Assembly (NCBI GenBank): GCA_949296245.1
Contig: CASFNW010000005.1
Span: forward strand, 1-64,000
From: an uncultured bacterium
Lineage (GTDB): Bacteria; Cyanobacteriota; Vampirovibrionia; Gastranaerophilales; Gastranaerophilaceae
Length of the DNA: 64,000 bases
Direction of reading: 5' to 3'
Notes under the pieces: model-generated
Told to the model about the DNA's origin: nothing
What the model saw: only the letters and a program-made list of their open reading frames with translations
The model's database searches: none
Program-made: the position numbers and the translations under genes
Part shown: piece by piece, positions 56,553-64,000 of the stretch
How the letters are laid out: the number at the start of each line of letters is the position of its first letter
How positions within the stretch are numbered: the first letter of the stretch is position 1

Positions 56553-57236
56553 CTATTGCTTTTGTCCGCAGACTCTGCAATCCGGGTTGAATGAAAGTTG
56601 GATTTTTTCAAGTTTCATTTCATCTGAGTTGTAAGTCAGCAGTACATTTTCTAAATCATCTTTTATATCTAAAAGCAAATTTATTGCAGATTGTGACATC
56701 AAGGCTCCTAGTGCGTTTACGGCAAAACCCGCTGATTCATTAGAGAGTTTTATGTCTCTTTTTGTATTTGGAAACAAACATTCCAGACATGGTGTTTTGT
56801 GAGGGATGATTACTGTTGCATGACCGTAATTTTCTGCAGCTTCGCCATGCACCATCGGTATATTGTATTTTACTGCATATTCATTTAACAAAAATTTTGA
56901 TTGATAATTGTCAAAGCAGTCGACTAGAAGATTATATTCACCGATAATTTTTTCACTGTTTATTTCATCAATTTTATCATTATAAGTTTTTATATTTATT
57001 TCCTTATAGTTCTTTTCTACCCACTTTTGTGCAGAAAGTACTTTTTCAGCTTTACAATTCTCAGGGTTGTCAATGATGCCGATTGTCCCGATACCGGCAG
57101 AGGCAAGATTAGCCAAAACTTTGGACCCCAGTGCTCCGCAGCCTGCAATAAGAACTTTTGAATTTAAAAGTTTAGTTTTTTCTTGTTCTCCAATCTCTCC
57201 CAGGAGGATATTTTTTGTATATTTTTCTTTAATCAT
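56553..57236 (-). CDS. ThiF/MoeB/HesA-family adenylyltransferase-like protein (227 aa)
   Basis: The start at 57236 (MIKEKYTKNILLGEIGEQ) matches where MoeB/ThiF/HesA proteins begin; the longer frame runs into a repeat. The ATP-binding GxGxxG is AGCGALGSKVLANLASAGIG, the next Asp in GIIDN fits, and LLVDCFDNYQSKFLLNE gives the family's D..DN......N. Cysteine pairs are at CLECLF and CRVCG, for zinc. Such enzymes activate C-terminal Gly of ubiquitin-like sulfur carriers. No ThiS or MoaD-like gene is nearby, so the partner is unknown. Confidence 0.88.
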   Translation of the reverse strand: MIKEKYTKNILLGEIGEQEKTKLLNSKVLIAGCGALGSKVLANLASAGIGTIGIIDNPENCKAEKVLSAQKWVEKNYKEINIKTYNDKIDEINSEKIIGEYNLLVDCFDNYQSKFLLNEYAVKYNIPMVHGEAAENYGHATVIIPHKTPCLECLFPNTKRDIKLSNESAGFAVNALGALMSQSAINLLLDIKDDLENVLLTYNSDEMKLEKIQLSFNPDCRVCGQKQ

Positions 57237-57407
57237 TTTGGATCCAATATTTTGTAAAATAAATTTATCAGTGACTGCCTCGCTTGTACTCAAAAGTATC
57301 CTGATAGGCATGGTTCTATTAATTTTTATACTTGCCACCTGTACTTTTATCCAGTAGCGAGGACGCATAAGTATTAATATTGCTAAAGTGACCCCATGCA
57401 CTCTCTT

Positions 57408-57489
57408 GAAATCAGACGTTCGGGAAAAGCGTGGTTTTCCCTCACAAGGGGCGTTCCTTCTCTACGTTCAGTCAGCCCCGTCAGATTTC
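57408..57489 (+). repeat. Three-way-junction-like repeat unit, copy 2 (82 bp)
   Basis: Outer arms GAAATCAGAC and GTCAGATTTC. The inner hairpin is GGGAAAA/TTTTCCC (perfect 7 bp) and the second stem GGGGC/GCCCC. The inner stems share little sequence with the other copies but occupy the same places. Confidence 0.75.
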
Positions 57490-57497
57490 GCTCTCTT

Positions 57498-57585
57498 GAA
57501 ATCAGACGCTCACGAAAACTCAACGTTTCCGTTCGCAGTGACACTGGGTTCGGCAAAGCCTCACACGGCGTGTCAGTCAGATTTC
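57498..57585 (+). repeat. Three-way-junction-like repeat unit, copy 3 (88 bp)
   Basis: Tandem to copy 2 with an 8-bp spacer. The second stem is GACAC/GTGTC where copies 1 and 4 have GGCAC/GTGCC: a compensated G-C to A-T change. Confidence 0.75.
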
Positions 57586-57734
57586 GCTGTTGGCTGCGCA
57601 GGACTTGTTGTTGTATATTGAACTTGTTTATCGCACAGGTTCATCATGTAGTCGGAGTCAGTTGACAATATGAAATTTTATTTAAATCACTAAAAAATTA
57701 TAGTACAATTGTCTGATATAGGAAAGGGTTAAGT

Positions 57735-58340
57735 ATGCCTGAAAATTTAGACATGCAAAATGTGAAGGAATTACTTTTAAAAACAGAAGAAAAGTGTCAA
57801 AACTGTTATAAATGCCCTCTTGGCAAAACACGGACAAAAATCGTATTCTCAGGCGGTGTACCTAATAATAAACTTATGCTCATAGGAGAGGCTCCCGGAT
57901 ACTGGGAGGATCAAAAAGGAGAACCTTTTGTAGGCAAGGCGGGACAGTTATTGGACAAAATATTTGCCTGTGTCGGATTGTCCAGACAAAAAGATGTTTA
58001 TATATGCAACACTCTTAAATGCCGCCCGCCCGACAACAGGAATCCTCTGCCGGAAGAAAAAGCTGCCTGCCGTGAGTATCTGGATATACAGGTGGAAACA
58101 CTAAAGCCTAAAATTATTTTGCTGTGTGGAAATATTGCTGTCCAATCTTTTCTTGAAGGAGCAAGGGGAATTACAAAAGTGAGAGGCCAGTGGTTTGACG
58201 GACCTTACGGTGCTAAAATGATGCCGATATTTCATCCTTCTTATCTGCTGCGTAACGATTCCAGAGAAAAAGGAAGCCCGAAGTGGCTTATGTGGCAGGA
58301 TATAAAAGAGATAAAAAGAGTCTACGATACATTATCATAG
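57735..58340 (+). CDS. Family 4-type uracil-DNA glycosylase (201 aa)
   Basis: It removes uracil from DNA and carries a 4Fe-4S cluster. N-terminal cysteines (Cys21, Cys24, Cys27) are followed by the GEAPGYWEDQKGEPFVGKAGQLLD motif and CNTLKCRPPDNRNPLPEE; a HPSYLLRN motif lies near the C-terminus. Normal length for family 4 enzymes, which also act in some SPO1-type polymerases. Confidence 0.93.
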   Translation: MPENLDMQNVKELLLKTEEKCQNCYKCPLGKTRTKIVFSGGVPNNKLMLIGEAPGYWEDQKGEPFVGKAGQLLDKIFACVGLSRQKDVYICNTLKCRPPDNRNPLPEEKAACREYLDIQVETLKPKIILLCGNIAVQSFLEGARGITKVRGQWFDGPYGAKMMPIFHPSYLLRNDSREKGSPKWLMWQDIKEIKRVYDTLS

Positions 58341-58449
58341 TTACACATTTGTTATTCCTAATATTTTTAAAAGAAATAAAACAATCAGCAGCTTTGTCAT
58401 AATAAAAATCCTTTGACTTCTATCATGGCAAACATCTGGCAATATTACA

Positions 58450-59619
58450 TTAGACTAAATCGTGATATTCATTTATCATTGCTATGCTTTCTTTTAAATT
58501 ATTCAATGACCTTTTATATATATCCTGCGCAAGCAGATTCAGATTCTTCTGCATTTTTTCATATTCTTCTGCATTAATATCAATAGCCGCTTTCATTGCA
58601 TTCAGCAGATTATTTTGCTGATAAATAATAGAATTGTTCTGATTAAAATCGTATGCATTTGCAAATTCTTCATTTATCAAACAGGGTTTTGAAAATCCTA
58701 AAATCAACTGCCTGGAGCCTGTTGTTGTTTCGTTTAGATATCTTCTGTGCCCTTCATTAGAAGGGTCTAAAAGAGGAAGAAAAAAATCAGCTTTTTCCAT
58801 TTCTTTATACATTTCGACAAATGGAAGTCTGCCTTTGAACTTTACGTAATTTAGAAGCTCAGGAGATATCGCTACTGAACCGTTTAGACCAATAATTGTG
58901 ATTTCAAAATTTGTAGTGTAACCAAGTAAGCTTTTTGCGCTTTGTAAAAGTAAATCATGATTTTTATTGTTTTTAAGAATGTTTCCGACGACAATAAATC
59001 GTGTTTTGTCAGAAGATTTTGGTGTTATTTTTATATTCCCAAAATAATGAGGGTTAAGCATTTTTGTATTTTGAAAGCCCGATAAAGTAAATAATTCTAC
59101 CGGTATTGGGTCTGTAGTATTTTGTTTAAAATAGTTTTTTAAATCATGTGCTGCTATAAATAGTTTATTTTTTAAATACGGTATTGATTTTATGTATTTT
59201 AAAAATGAATATTGATGTTTCTTGGCTTCTCCAAAATCGTATGAAGAGACAAAAACTATTTTGTAATCTTTTATTTTTGATGAATGCAAATATTTTTTTA
59301 TATGTTTTGTGTCTGTATTGAATACATTGATATCTTTGTATTCAGCAAAAGATGAATCACAGAAATTTTCGTGTCTCAATATAATATCAACGTTATAATT
59401 TAAATCCTGAAAATATCTTACAAAACCCGGCAAAATCTCTGCATGATAAGGGTTCGGTTCTACTATTAATACACTGTTTTTTCTAACAGGAGTTTTATAA
59501 AATTTTTTGTTATCAATAAGCTGTTTGGGTATCACAAACTTTTTTCTGAAAGTTATTTTTATCCCAAAAATAGTTATCTTTTTATAATTATTTGATTTTT
59601 CAAACCTAAATAGCTTCAT
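58450..59619 (-). CDS. GT-B-type glycosyltransferase (389 aa)
   Basis: The N-terminus has the KKITIFGIKITFRKK segment common in LPS and cell-surface glycosyltransferases. The C-terminal half has a Rossmann-like core: RFIVVGNILKNNKNHDLLLQSA, then ITIIGLNG, LPFVEMYKEMEKADFFLPLLDPSNEGHRRY. It follows the GT2 gene by 6 nt in the same operon. Probably adds a sugar to a surface glycan; acceptor unknown. Confidence 0.8.
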   Translation of the reverse strand: MKLFRFEKSNNYKKITIFGIKITFRKKFVIPKQLIDNKKFYKTPVRKNSVLIVEPNPYHAEILPGFVRYFQDLNYNVDIILRHENFCDSSFAEYKDINVFNTDTKHIKKYLHSSKIKDYKIVFVSSYDFGEAKKHQYSFLKYIKSIPYLKNKLFIAAHDLKNYFKQNTTDPIPVELFTLSGFQNTKMLNPHYFGNIKITPKSSDKTRFIVVGNILKNNKNHDLLLQSAKSLLGYTTNFEITIIGLNGSVAISPELLNYVKFKGRLPFVEMYKEMEKADFFLPLLDPSNEGHRRYLNETTTGSRQLILGFSKPCLINEEFANAYDFNQNNSIIYQQNNLLNAMKAAIDINAEEYEKMQKNLNLLAQDIYKRSLNNLKESIAMINEYHDLV

Positions 59620-59625
59620 AACTTT

Positions 59626-60453
59626 TTACTTTACGAACAAAACATATAGTATTATTAATGATTCTATAATTATAACCCATGAAAAGAATAAACATATCCT
59701 TTTATATTTTTGCAACTTTTTGTCAGAACTGCTAAACAATTTTTGTATAATCGAGCTGTCTTCAAGATACAGAGATGTATGATGTTTTAAGATAGTTTTA
59801 TATATTTTCTCCATTTGTGTTTTTGTAATTTGGGATGACCTGCTGTTTTTATCGTGCTTTCTGTAGCTAAACAGTATTTTATCTATCTTGTGTACGTTAA
59901 ATCCTTTTTCTATAAAAGACAACCATAAATCCCAATCCTCATAACCGTCTTTCATATACTCTTTATAACCGCCTATAGATATAAAATCTGCTTTGCGAAA
60001 TAAAGCGCTGACAAATATACAATTTGTGGATAAAATATTTGATTTGGAATAATCAGGAAGCTTTAACTCTTTATTTTGTGCACCGAGTAATCTTGCTTTG
60101 CTGTATACAATACCTGTGTCAGGGCTGTTATCCAAGACTTTTACAGCCTCTTCTATATACTCAGGCTCGATTGTATCATCAGCATCAAGCGGCAGAATGT
60201 ATTCTCCCGTTGCTGCACTAATTGCTGTATTTCTGGCGTATATTACTCCATGGTTTTCTTTTTCGTCGAAAAATATAATTTGTTTGTACTTTTGTGCAAG
60301 TTTTTGTATTGTCCGAGAACTATTGTCTGTTGAGCCGTCATTTATGCATACTATTTCGATATTGCTATAGGTCTGTTTTATAACGGATTCTATTGCCTCT
60401 TGTACAAACTTAGACTGGTTATAGCAGTGTATGATTACTGATACTTTTTTCAT
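59626..60453 (-). CDS. Family 2 glycosyltransferase (275 aa)
   Basis: The start at 60453 is where the family begins (MKKVSVIIHCYNQ); a longer frame to 60537 adds an unrelated stretch, and neither start has a strong ribosome site. The GT-A core has INDGSTDNSS, the DXD motif in LPLDADDTIEPEY and a DGYEDWDLWLSFIEKG motif. The C-terminus is a hydrophobic anchor (SWVIIIESLIILYVLFV). Membrane-associated; first gene of a two-gene operon with the GT-B protein. Confidence 0.85.
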   Translation of the reverse strand: MKKVSVIIHCYNQSKFVQEAIESVIKQTYSNIEIVCINDGSTDNSSRTIQKLAQKYKQIIFFDEKENHGVIYARNTAISAATGEYILPLDADDTIEPEYIEEAVKVLDNSPDTGIVYSKARLLGAQNKELKLPDYSKSNILSTNCIFVSALFRKADFISIGGYKEYMKDGYEDWDLWLSFIEKGFNVHKIDKILFSYRKHDKNSRSSQITKTQMEKIYKTILKHHTSLYLEDSSIIQKLFSSSDKKLQKYKRICLFFSWVIIIESLIILYVLFVK

Positions 60454-60602
60454 GCCCAAAAATCTTGCTTGATGTGTCATGTAGATATTTTTGTAAAAAT
60501 CAACATGAATTATATGTTTAACGCTATATAATGTCAACTTTTTATTAAAAACTTGATATTTAACATTGTTTCTAAGTATCTTGCAATTGCGATAATTGAA
60601 GT

Positions 60603-60923
60603 ATGTCTTATGTAAATTTGCTGGGTAAAAGAATAAAAGAGATTAGAAAAAGTAAAGGATTTACGCAAGATGCTTTAGCTGAGAAAATCGGTATAGACTC
60701 GAAGCATTTAAGCAGGGTAGAGTGTGGCAAGAATAATCCTTCATTAGATTTGCTGTATAAAATTGCATCTGTTTTGGATATAGATACGGAAGAATTTTTT
60801 AAAAATTCACATCTTAAAGAAAAAGAAATATTAATAGAGGAAATGAACCATGCACTGGCATGTTGCCCTATTGATAAAGTCAGATTATTTTACAAAATAC
60901 TTTTTGATATAATCGCAGGTTAA
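60603..60923 (+). CDS. XRE-family HTH regulator (106 aa)
   Basis: The N-terminal Cro/C1 HTH domain has LGKRIKEIRKSKGFTQDALAEKIGIDSKHLSRVECGKNNPSLDLLYKIA. A short helical C-terminal part follows (EEMNHALACCPIDKVRLFYKIL). It diverges from the glycosyltransferase operon and could regulate it. Confidence 0.85.
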   Translation: MSYVNLLGKRIKEIRKSKGFTQDALAEKIGIDSKHLSRVECGKNNPSLDLLYKIASVLDIDTEEFFKNSHLKEKEILIEEMNHALACCPIDKVRLFYKILFDIIAG

Positions 60924-61004
60924 GTTAAGAATTATTAAATTTTGCATTTAAATCTAGCAAAATAAAAAATTTTGCCGGTTATATTAAACATACAGAGAGT
61001 AAGA

Positions 61005-62639
61005 ATGGTGTGGAAAATGAAACTAAATTTAAATTTGGTTAGTTATTTGTATTCACAAAAAACTGACAATTCGCTAAAGAATGGTCATAACAAAGAGAAG
61101 CAAGATATTTTATTGAATAGAAACTATGCATCTGATACAGTTTCATTTGGCGGTATAACAAAACAAATGTCCGGGCATACATATATTGACGGGCAAAAAG
61201 ATATAAAGAACATTGTGGAAGCGCATAAGGACAGAAATCTGATACTGGGTCAAATTCCTGACTTTATACAGGCAAAATTTCCAAAGGAACACAGGGCAGA
61301 GTGTATAAAAGAATTTTATAAAACATTTGCACAAATTACGGAAGAATTAAGAGATTTTGATGAAACAAAAGTGTATACTATCGATGAAATTACAAAAAGA
61401 CGTAATAATTCGACAAAAGAACTATATGCTAATTTACTTCAAAAATATAAACTTGCAGACCCGTGGGATGATATAGATATTGAATATCTTGATAAAGGCG
61501 GAAAAGGTTCAGGATACAAGCTTGTGGGCTTAAGAAATCCCAATTTTGATGAAGATGAATATGTATTGAAAGTTTATCATTTAATAGAAGGAAGAAACTG
61601 GCAGCCATACAAAAGTCACGGTAATTATGCAGAAAATAACAGTGCTGCTTATTGGATGAAAAACGTTGGGTATGACACACAGAGAGGCAAGTTTCTGTTT
61701 GGTGACTTAAAAAGCGGTTATATGGTTATAAAATATGTAGATGATGATGTCAGACTTCCTAAAAGAAATGTTAATCCTTATGAGTACGGACTCAAATGCA
61801 CAGATGAAAATGCTGACAAGAAACATAATGTCTGTAAAAACTACAGCTATGACTGGGGCGGCGTTCGTGTGATAAATAGAATAAAAAATGAAAGCATAAT
61901 TGCAAGAAGTGTATACAACAAAATTAAGTTTACGGAAGATAAGTACAAATCACAGGAATGGTACAGACTTTTTGCAAACAAAAACTATGACCAGAGCCAG
62001 AAAAATGCAGGACTTGCAATGGCAATTAAGCACATGGGGGATAATAAAGAACAGTATATAAATGAATGTATTGAATTGAATGATTCTTATGTAGACAGAG
62101 CTTTGGCTTATGTATTGAAATATCTGCCGTATCAAGAAGCATTACAGTATTTTGAAAAACTTGTAAAAACTGATGATGAAATTACACAGGTGATTTTATT
62201 TAATGAAATTCCTCTTCTGTGCATGAAACATAGAGATGAAAATATTAAAGATGATTTGCAAACTGTACGTTCGGAGATTCTTCCCAACAGAATCAAAGCC
62301 TATTATGATATTGCGGAGCAATATGCACTTCCGGGTTCGATAGAACATCTTGCAAGCTTTTTGCATCTTCTTCCAAAAGACCAGTTCAGACCTTACTATA
62401 AAAGACTTGTTACAATAAATAACGAAGCTTTGCATGACAGATTAATATACAAACTGCCTAATGTTGAACCTGAAAATAGATTTTTTGCGATAAATATGAT
62501 TGCACAGAATTTAAAAAATGAACGATTGAAAAAAGAATTATTGATATATGCATCAGCACTTCCAAAAGACAAACTGGAAAAAATTGAACAGGAAGTTGGT
62601 ATGAAATATTCTGATGTAAAAAAAGAAATTCTGCTGTAA
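61005..62639 (+). CDS. Kinase-like protein with VSFGG motif (544 aa)
   Basis: The start at 61005 follows AGAGAG; 61017 (MKLNLNLVSY) is an alternative that resembles the start of the 48643 protein. VSFGGITKQ lies near residue 45. At ~155-200 a kinase-like N-lobe appears: IEYLDKGGKGSGYKL then DEYVLKVYHL (Gly-loop and Lys). A hinge-like GYMVIKYVDDD and a YDWGGVRV segment in DFG position follow. No HRD is clear, so activity is uncertain. The C-terminal ~250 residues are helical repeats. I do not recognise the family. Confidence 0.6.
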   Translation: MVWKMKLNLNLVSYLYSQKTDNSLKNGHNKEKQDILLNRNYASDTVSFGGITKQMSGHTYIDGQKDIKNIVEAHKDRNLILGQIPDFIQAKFPKEHRAECIKEFYKTFAQITEELRDFDETKVYTIDEITKRRNNSTKELYANLLQKYKLADPWDDIDIEYLDKGGKGSGYKLVGLRNPNFDEDEYVLKVYHLIEGRNWQPYKSHGNYAENNSAAYWMKNVGYDTQRGKFLFGDLKSGYMVIKYVDDDVRLPKRNVNPYEYGLKCTDENADKKHNVCKNYSYDWGGVRVINRIKNESIIARSVYNKIKFTEDKYKSQEWYRLFANKNYDQSQKNAGLAMAIKHMGDNKEQYINECIELNDSYVDRALAYVLKYLPYQEALQYFEKLVKTDDEITQVILFNEIPLLCMKHRDENIKDDLQTVRSEILPNRIKAYYDIAEQYALPGSIEHLASFLHLLPKDQFRPYYKRLVTINNEALHDRLIYKLPNVEPENRFFAINMIAQNLKNERLKKELLIYASALPKDKLEKIEQEVGMKYSDVKKEILL

Positions 62640-63048
62640 AAAAAGAAATAGAATGTAGTGTATGATAATTTTATATCGTACTTTGAAATATATGGGGATG
62701 TTTTAAAAACATAAGCCTAAGTGAAGTTGGCGGAAACGTTCAATTTTCGACAATGTAACTTAACAATAGCAGCAAGGACTCTGTTCGGAAGGTGCCTGAG
62801 GCACGTTACGAATGGAGGTATGCAAAATCAGAACAGTAGCTTTTGTGTGCAGTAGAGAAATTAAATTTATTTCTTCACCATTTTTTGTTTTGCTGTTATA
62901 CATAATCCGGATGCGTTCAAGTATCTAAAAGCGCTGGAAAATCACCTGCATATCTATGTATTGAATGACAGGCCTGCACGATGTTAACTTTTGTAAAATT
63001 TTACTTGGTGTTTATTAATTTATTTGTGCAAATGCCGATAGTTCAGGT
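62640..63048. repeat. Gap with composite-repeat box
   Basis: 62771-62823 matches 51805-51857 without gaps (about 79% by hand) and includes a GTGCC/GGCAC hairpin and the GAATGGAGGTATGC end. The rest is AT-rich with no supported gene. The partial EF-hand gene begins near the right end. Confidence 0.55.
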
Positions 63049-64000
63049 ATGGGAAACGAAGATTTTGTTATTAAATCAAAAAAACAAAGTATTGATGTAG
63101 GCGATATAAAAGGCGGTCTTAATTTTAACGAAATTGCGAATGACCCCAAGCTTATAGATATCTTTAAAAAATGTGACCAAAACGGCAATAATATTCTTGA
63201 TTCTGCTGAAGTTTCTGTATTTTTGAATAAAGTTAAGGAATCTGCAGGGGATGACGGAGAATTGTCTGAAAAAGAGCTTAAAAAATTCTTAAAATCCCAG
63301 CCTGATATGAAAGAGGCTAATATTGAGAAAGAAGGCTTTTTAGGCTTTATAAAAAAGCTTGTTGATTATTCGGCAAAAACAGATATTGTTTCTTCTACAA
63401 ATGAAAACGGGATAGAATACCAAATTTTAAAAGACGGCACAAAAAAGGCTATAAATCCTGACGGCAAATATTCTTTAACATATACAAATTCAGAGAACAA
63501 AGAAATCACAGACTATTTTAACCAAAACGGTCATAAGTATTTGACATCTCAAACGGATGATAACGGCGCTCTGATAGAATCTTCTTTTCTTCCCGACGGA
63601 AGTATATCTTCAAAAACTATTACCTATAAGAATAACTCAAAGGATGAGTATCTTTACATGTCAGATAATACGGTTATTCACAATTTTTATTCAGAAGAAG
63701 GAACGCTGCTGGAACGTGTTGTTGAAGAAAAAGATACTCATGAGGCAATTTCCCGCACATCTTTTAACAATGACGGTGAGGTAATATATTTTGACAATTC
63801 TTCCTATCCTATAGAAGGTTTGCAAAAGCAAATCAGTCTTAAATATATTAAATGCTGTGATTCTGAAAATATTTTAACTGTTATGAATTGTGTTGGAGGC
63901 TATGAAAATCCGGACACTCCTGAAGAAAAGTATATTTCTCTTGTTGATAAAATTTTAGCTTCTGATATGACGGAATCTGAAAAAAGAGAGGCTGTAAAGC
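63049..64000 (+). CDS. EF-hand-like protein, 5' part only (at least 317 aa)
   Basis: Runs off the window. The frame opens after TAA near 63014; the first ATG (63049, MGNEDFVIKS) lacks a clear ribosome site, so the start could be a non-ATG codon or the 5' end damaged by repeat insertion. The pair DIFKKCDQNGNNILDSAEVSVFL and ...GDDGELSEKELKKFL resembles two EF-hands. A KDGTKKAINPDGKYSLTY.NSENKE repeat-like beta region follows, with pattern ...DDNGAL..SSFLPDGS.... Function unknown. Confidence 0.6.
   Translation, partial: MGNEDFVIKSKKQSIDVGDIKGGLNFNEIANDPKLIDIFKKCDQNGNNILDSAEVSVFLNKVKESAGDDGELSEKELKKFLKSQPDMKEANIEKEGFLGFIKKLVDYSAKTDIVSSTNENGIEYQILKDGTKKAINPDGKYSLTYTNSENKEITDYFNQNGHKYLTSQTDDNGALIESSFLPDGSISSKTITYKNNSKDEYLYMSDNTVIHNFYSEEGTLLERVVEEKDTHEAISRTSFNNDGEVIYFDNSSYPIEGLQKQISLKYIKCCDSENILTVMNCVGGYENPDTPEEKYISLVDKILASDMTESEKREAVK

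Larger units (their letters stand above)
57270..57690. repeat. Composite intergenic repeat region
   Basis: It begins with the GCCTCGCTTGTACTC box shared with 16379. The ACCCCATGCACTC segment, two tandem three-way units, a GTTGGCTG.GC.GGACTT box and GTAGTCGGAGTCAGTTGAC then follow in the order seen at 16.4-16.9 kb. The scaffold hairpins of that region are missing, and one three-way unit is duplicated. Confidence 0.75.

Noticed and set aside
57237..57401. N-terminal extension of the ThiF-like protein
   Set aside because: The extra 55 residues run into composite repeat sequence, while the family start fits 57236.

Overview
The window is an AT-rich bacterial chromosome segment. The gene set is Gram-negative in envelope (LptB plus an LptF/LptG permease, a type IV pilin-like protein) but shares gene orders with Firmicutes and Cyanobacteria (RNase Y next to YmdB; 7TM-HD phosphodiesterase, YbeY, DgkA). 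Several proteins carry a short N-terminal [P/V]SFG-type motif. I associate that motif with the non-photosynthetic gut relatives of Cyanobacteria (Candidatus Gastranaerophilales, Vampirovibrionia/Melainabacteria). This placement is inference from protein style; no 16S gene or database search supports it here.

Region 97-13338 is an integrated mobile element in the 3' half of tRNA-Lys(CTT). A 46-bp direct repeat of the tRNA bounds it (97-142 and 13293-13338). A second 24-bp direct repeat (204-227 and 13154-13177) lies just inside each end and looks like integrase arm sites. The minus strand encodes an ORF6N protein, tyrosine integrase, a regulator, an excisionase-like protein, a replication ATPase and a TOPRIM primase, with an iteron cluster directly 3' of the ATPase gene. 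The plus strand encodes a tape measure protein, a Dit-like tail protein and two small-terminase-like proteins. No capsid, portal or large terminase gene is present. The left arm carries a small HTH repressor with palindromic operators and a coupled cargo pair: a PDZ membrane protein and a secreted protein. The layout fits a phage satellite or a strongly reduced prophage.

Region 13.3-48.5 kb is mostly core genome. It contains an EamA transporter, GT-C glycosyltransferases, fusA, glutaredoxin, rpsB-tsf, an aminotransferase, a Clp-N-only protein, miaA, ilvD, yebC and a radical SAM protein. It continues with a pilin-like gene, PHP phosphoesterase, ymdB, rny, tgt and ndk, then a pair of paralogous membrane proteins next to lptB-lptF/G, and finally the 7TM-HD/ybeY/dgkA operon.

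Region 48.6-64 kb mixes core genes (eno, UDG, two glycosyltransferases, a ThiF-like protein) with unusual large proteins. These are an FtsH-like M41 protease with a decayed AAA+ site, an ABC1/UbiB-like kinase, a second kinase-like protein and an EF-hand protein cut off by the window end.

Several long intergenic gaps (1-35, 16.4-16.9, 21.2, 51.7-52.1, 54.1-54.3, 57.3-57.7, 62.7-62.9 kb) hold a dispersed composite repeat family. Two modules fold: an ~88-bp three-way-junction-like unit (four copies) and a hairpin in a constant scaffold. In both, stem sequences differ between copies while pairing is kept. With the satellite-like element and the dead-ATPase protease, these are the most interesting parts of the window.
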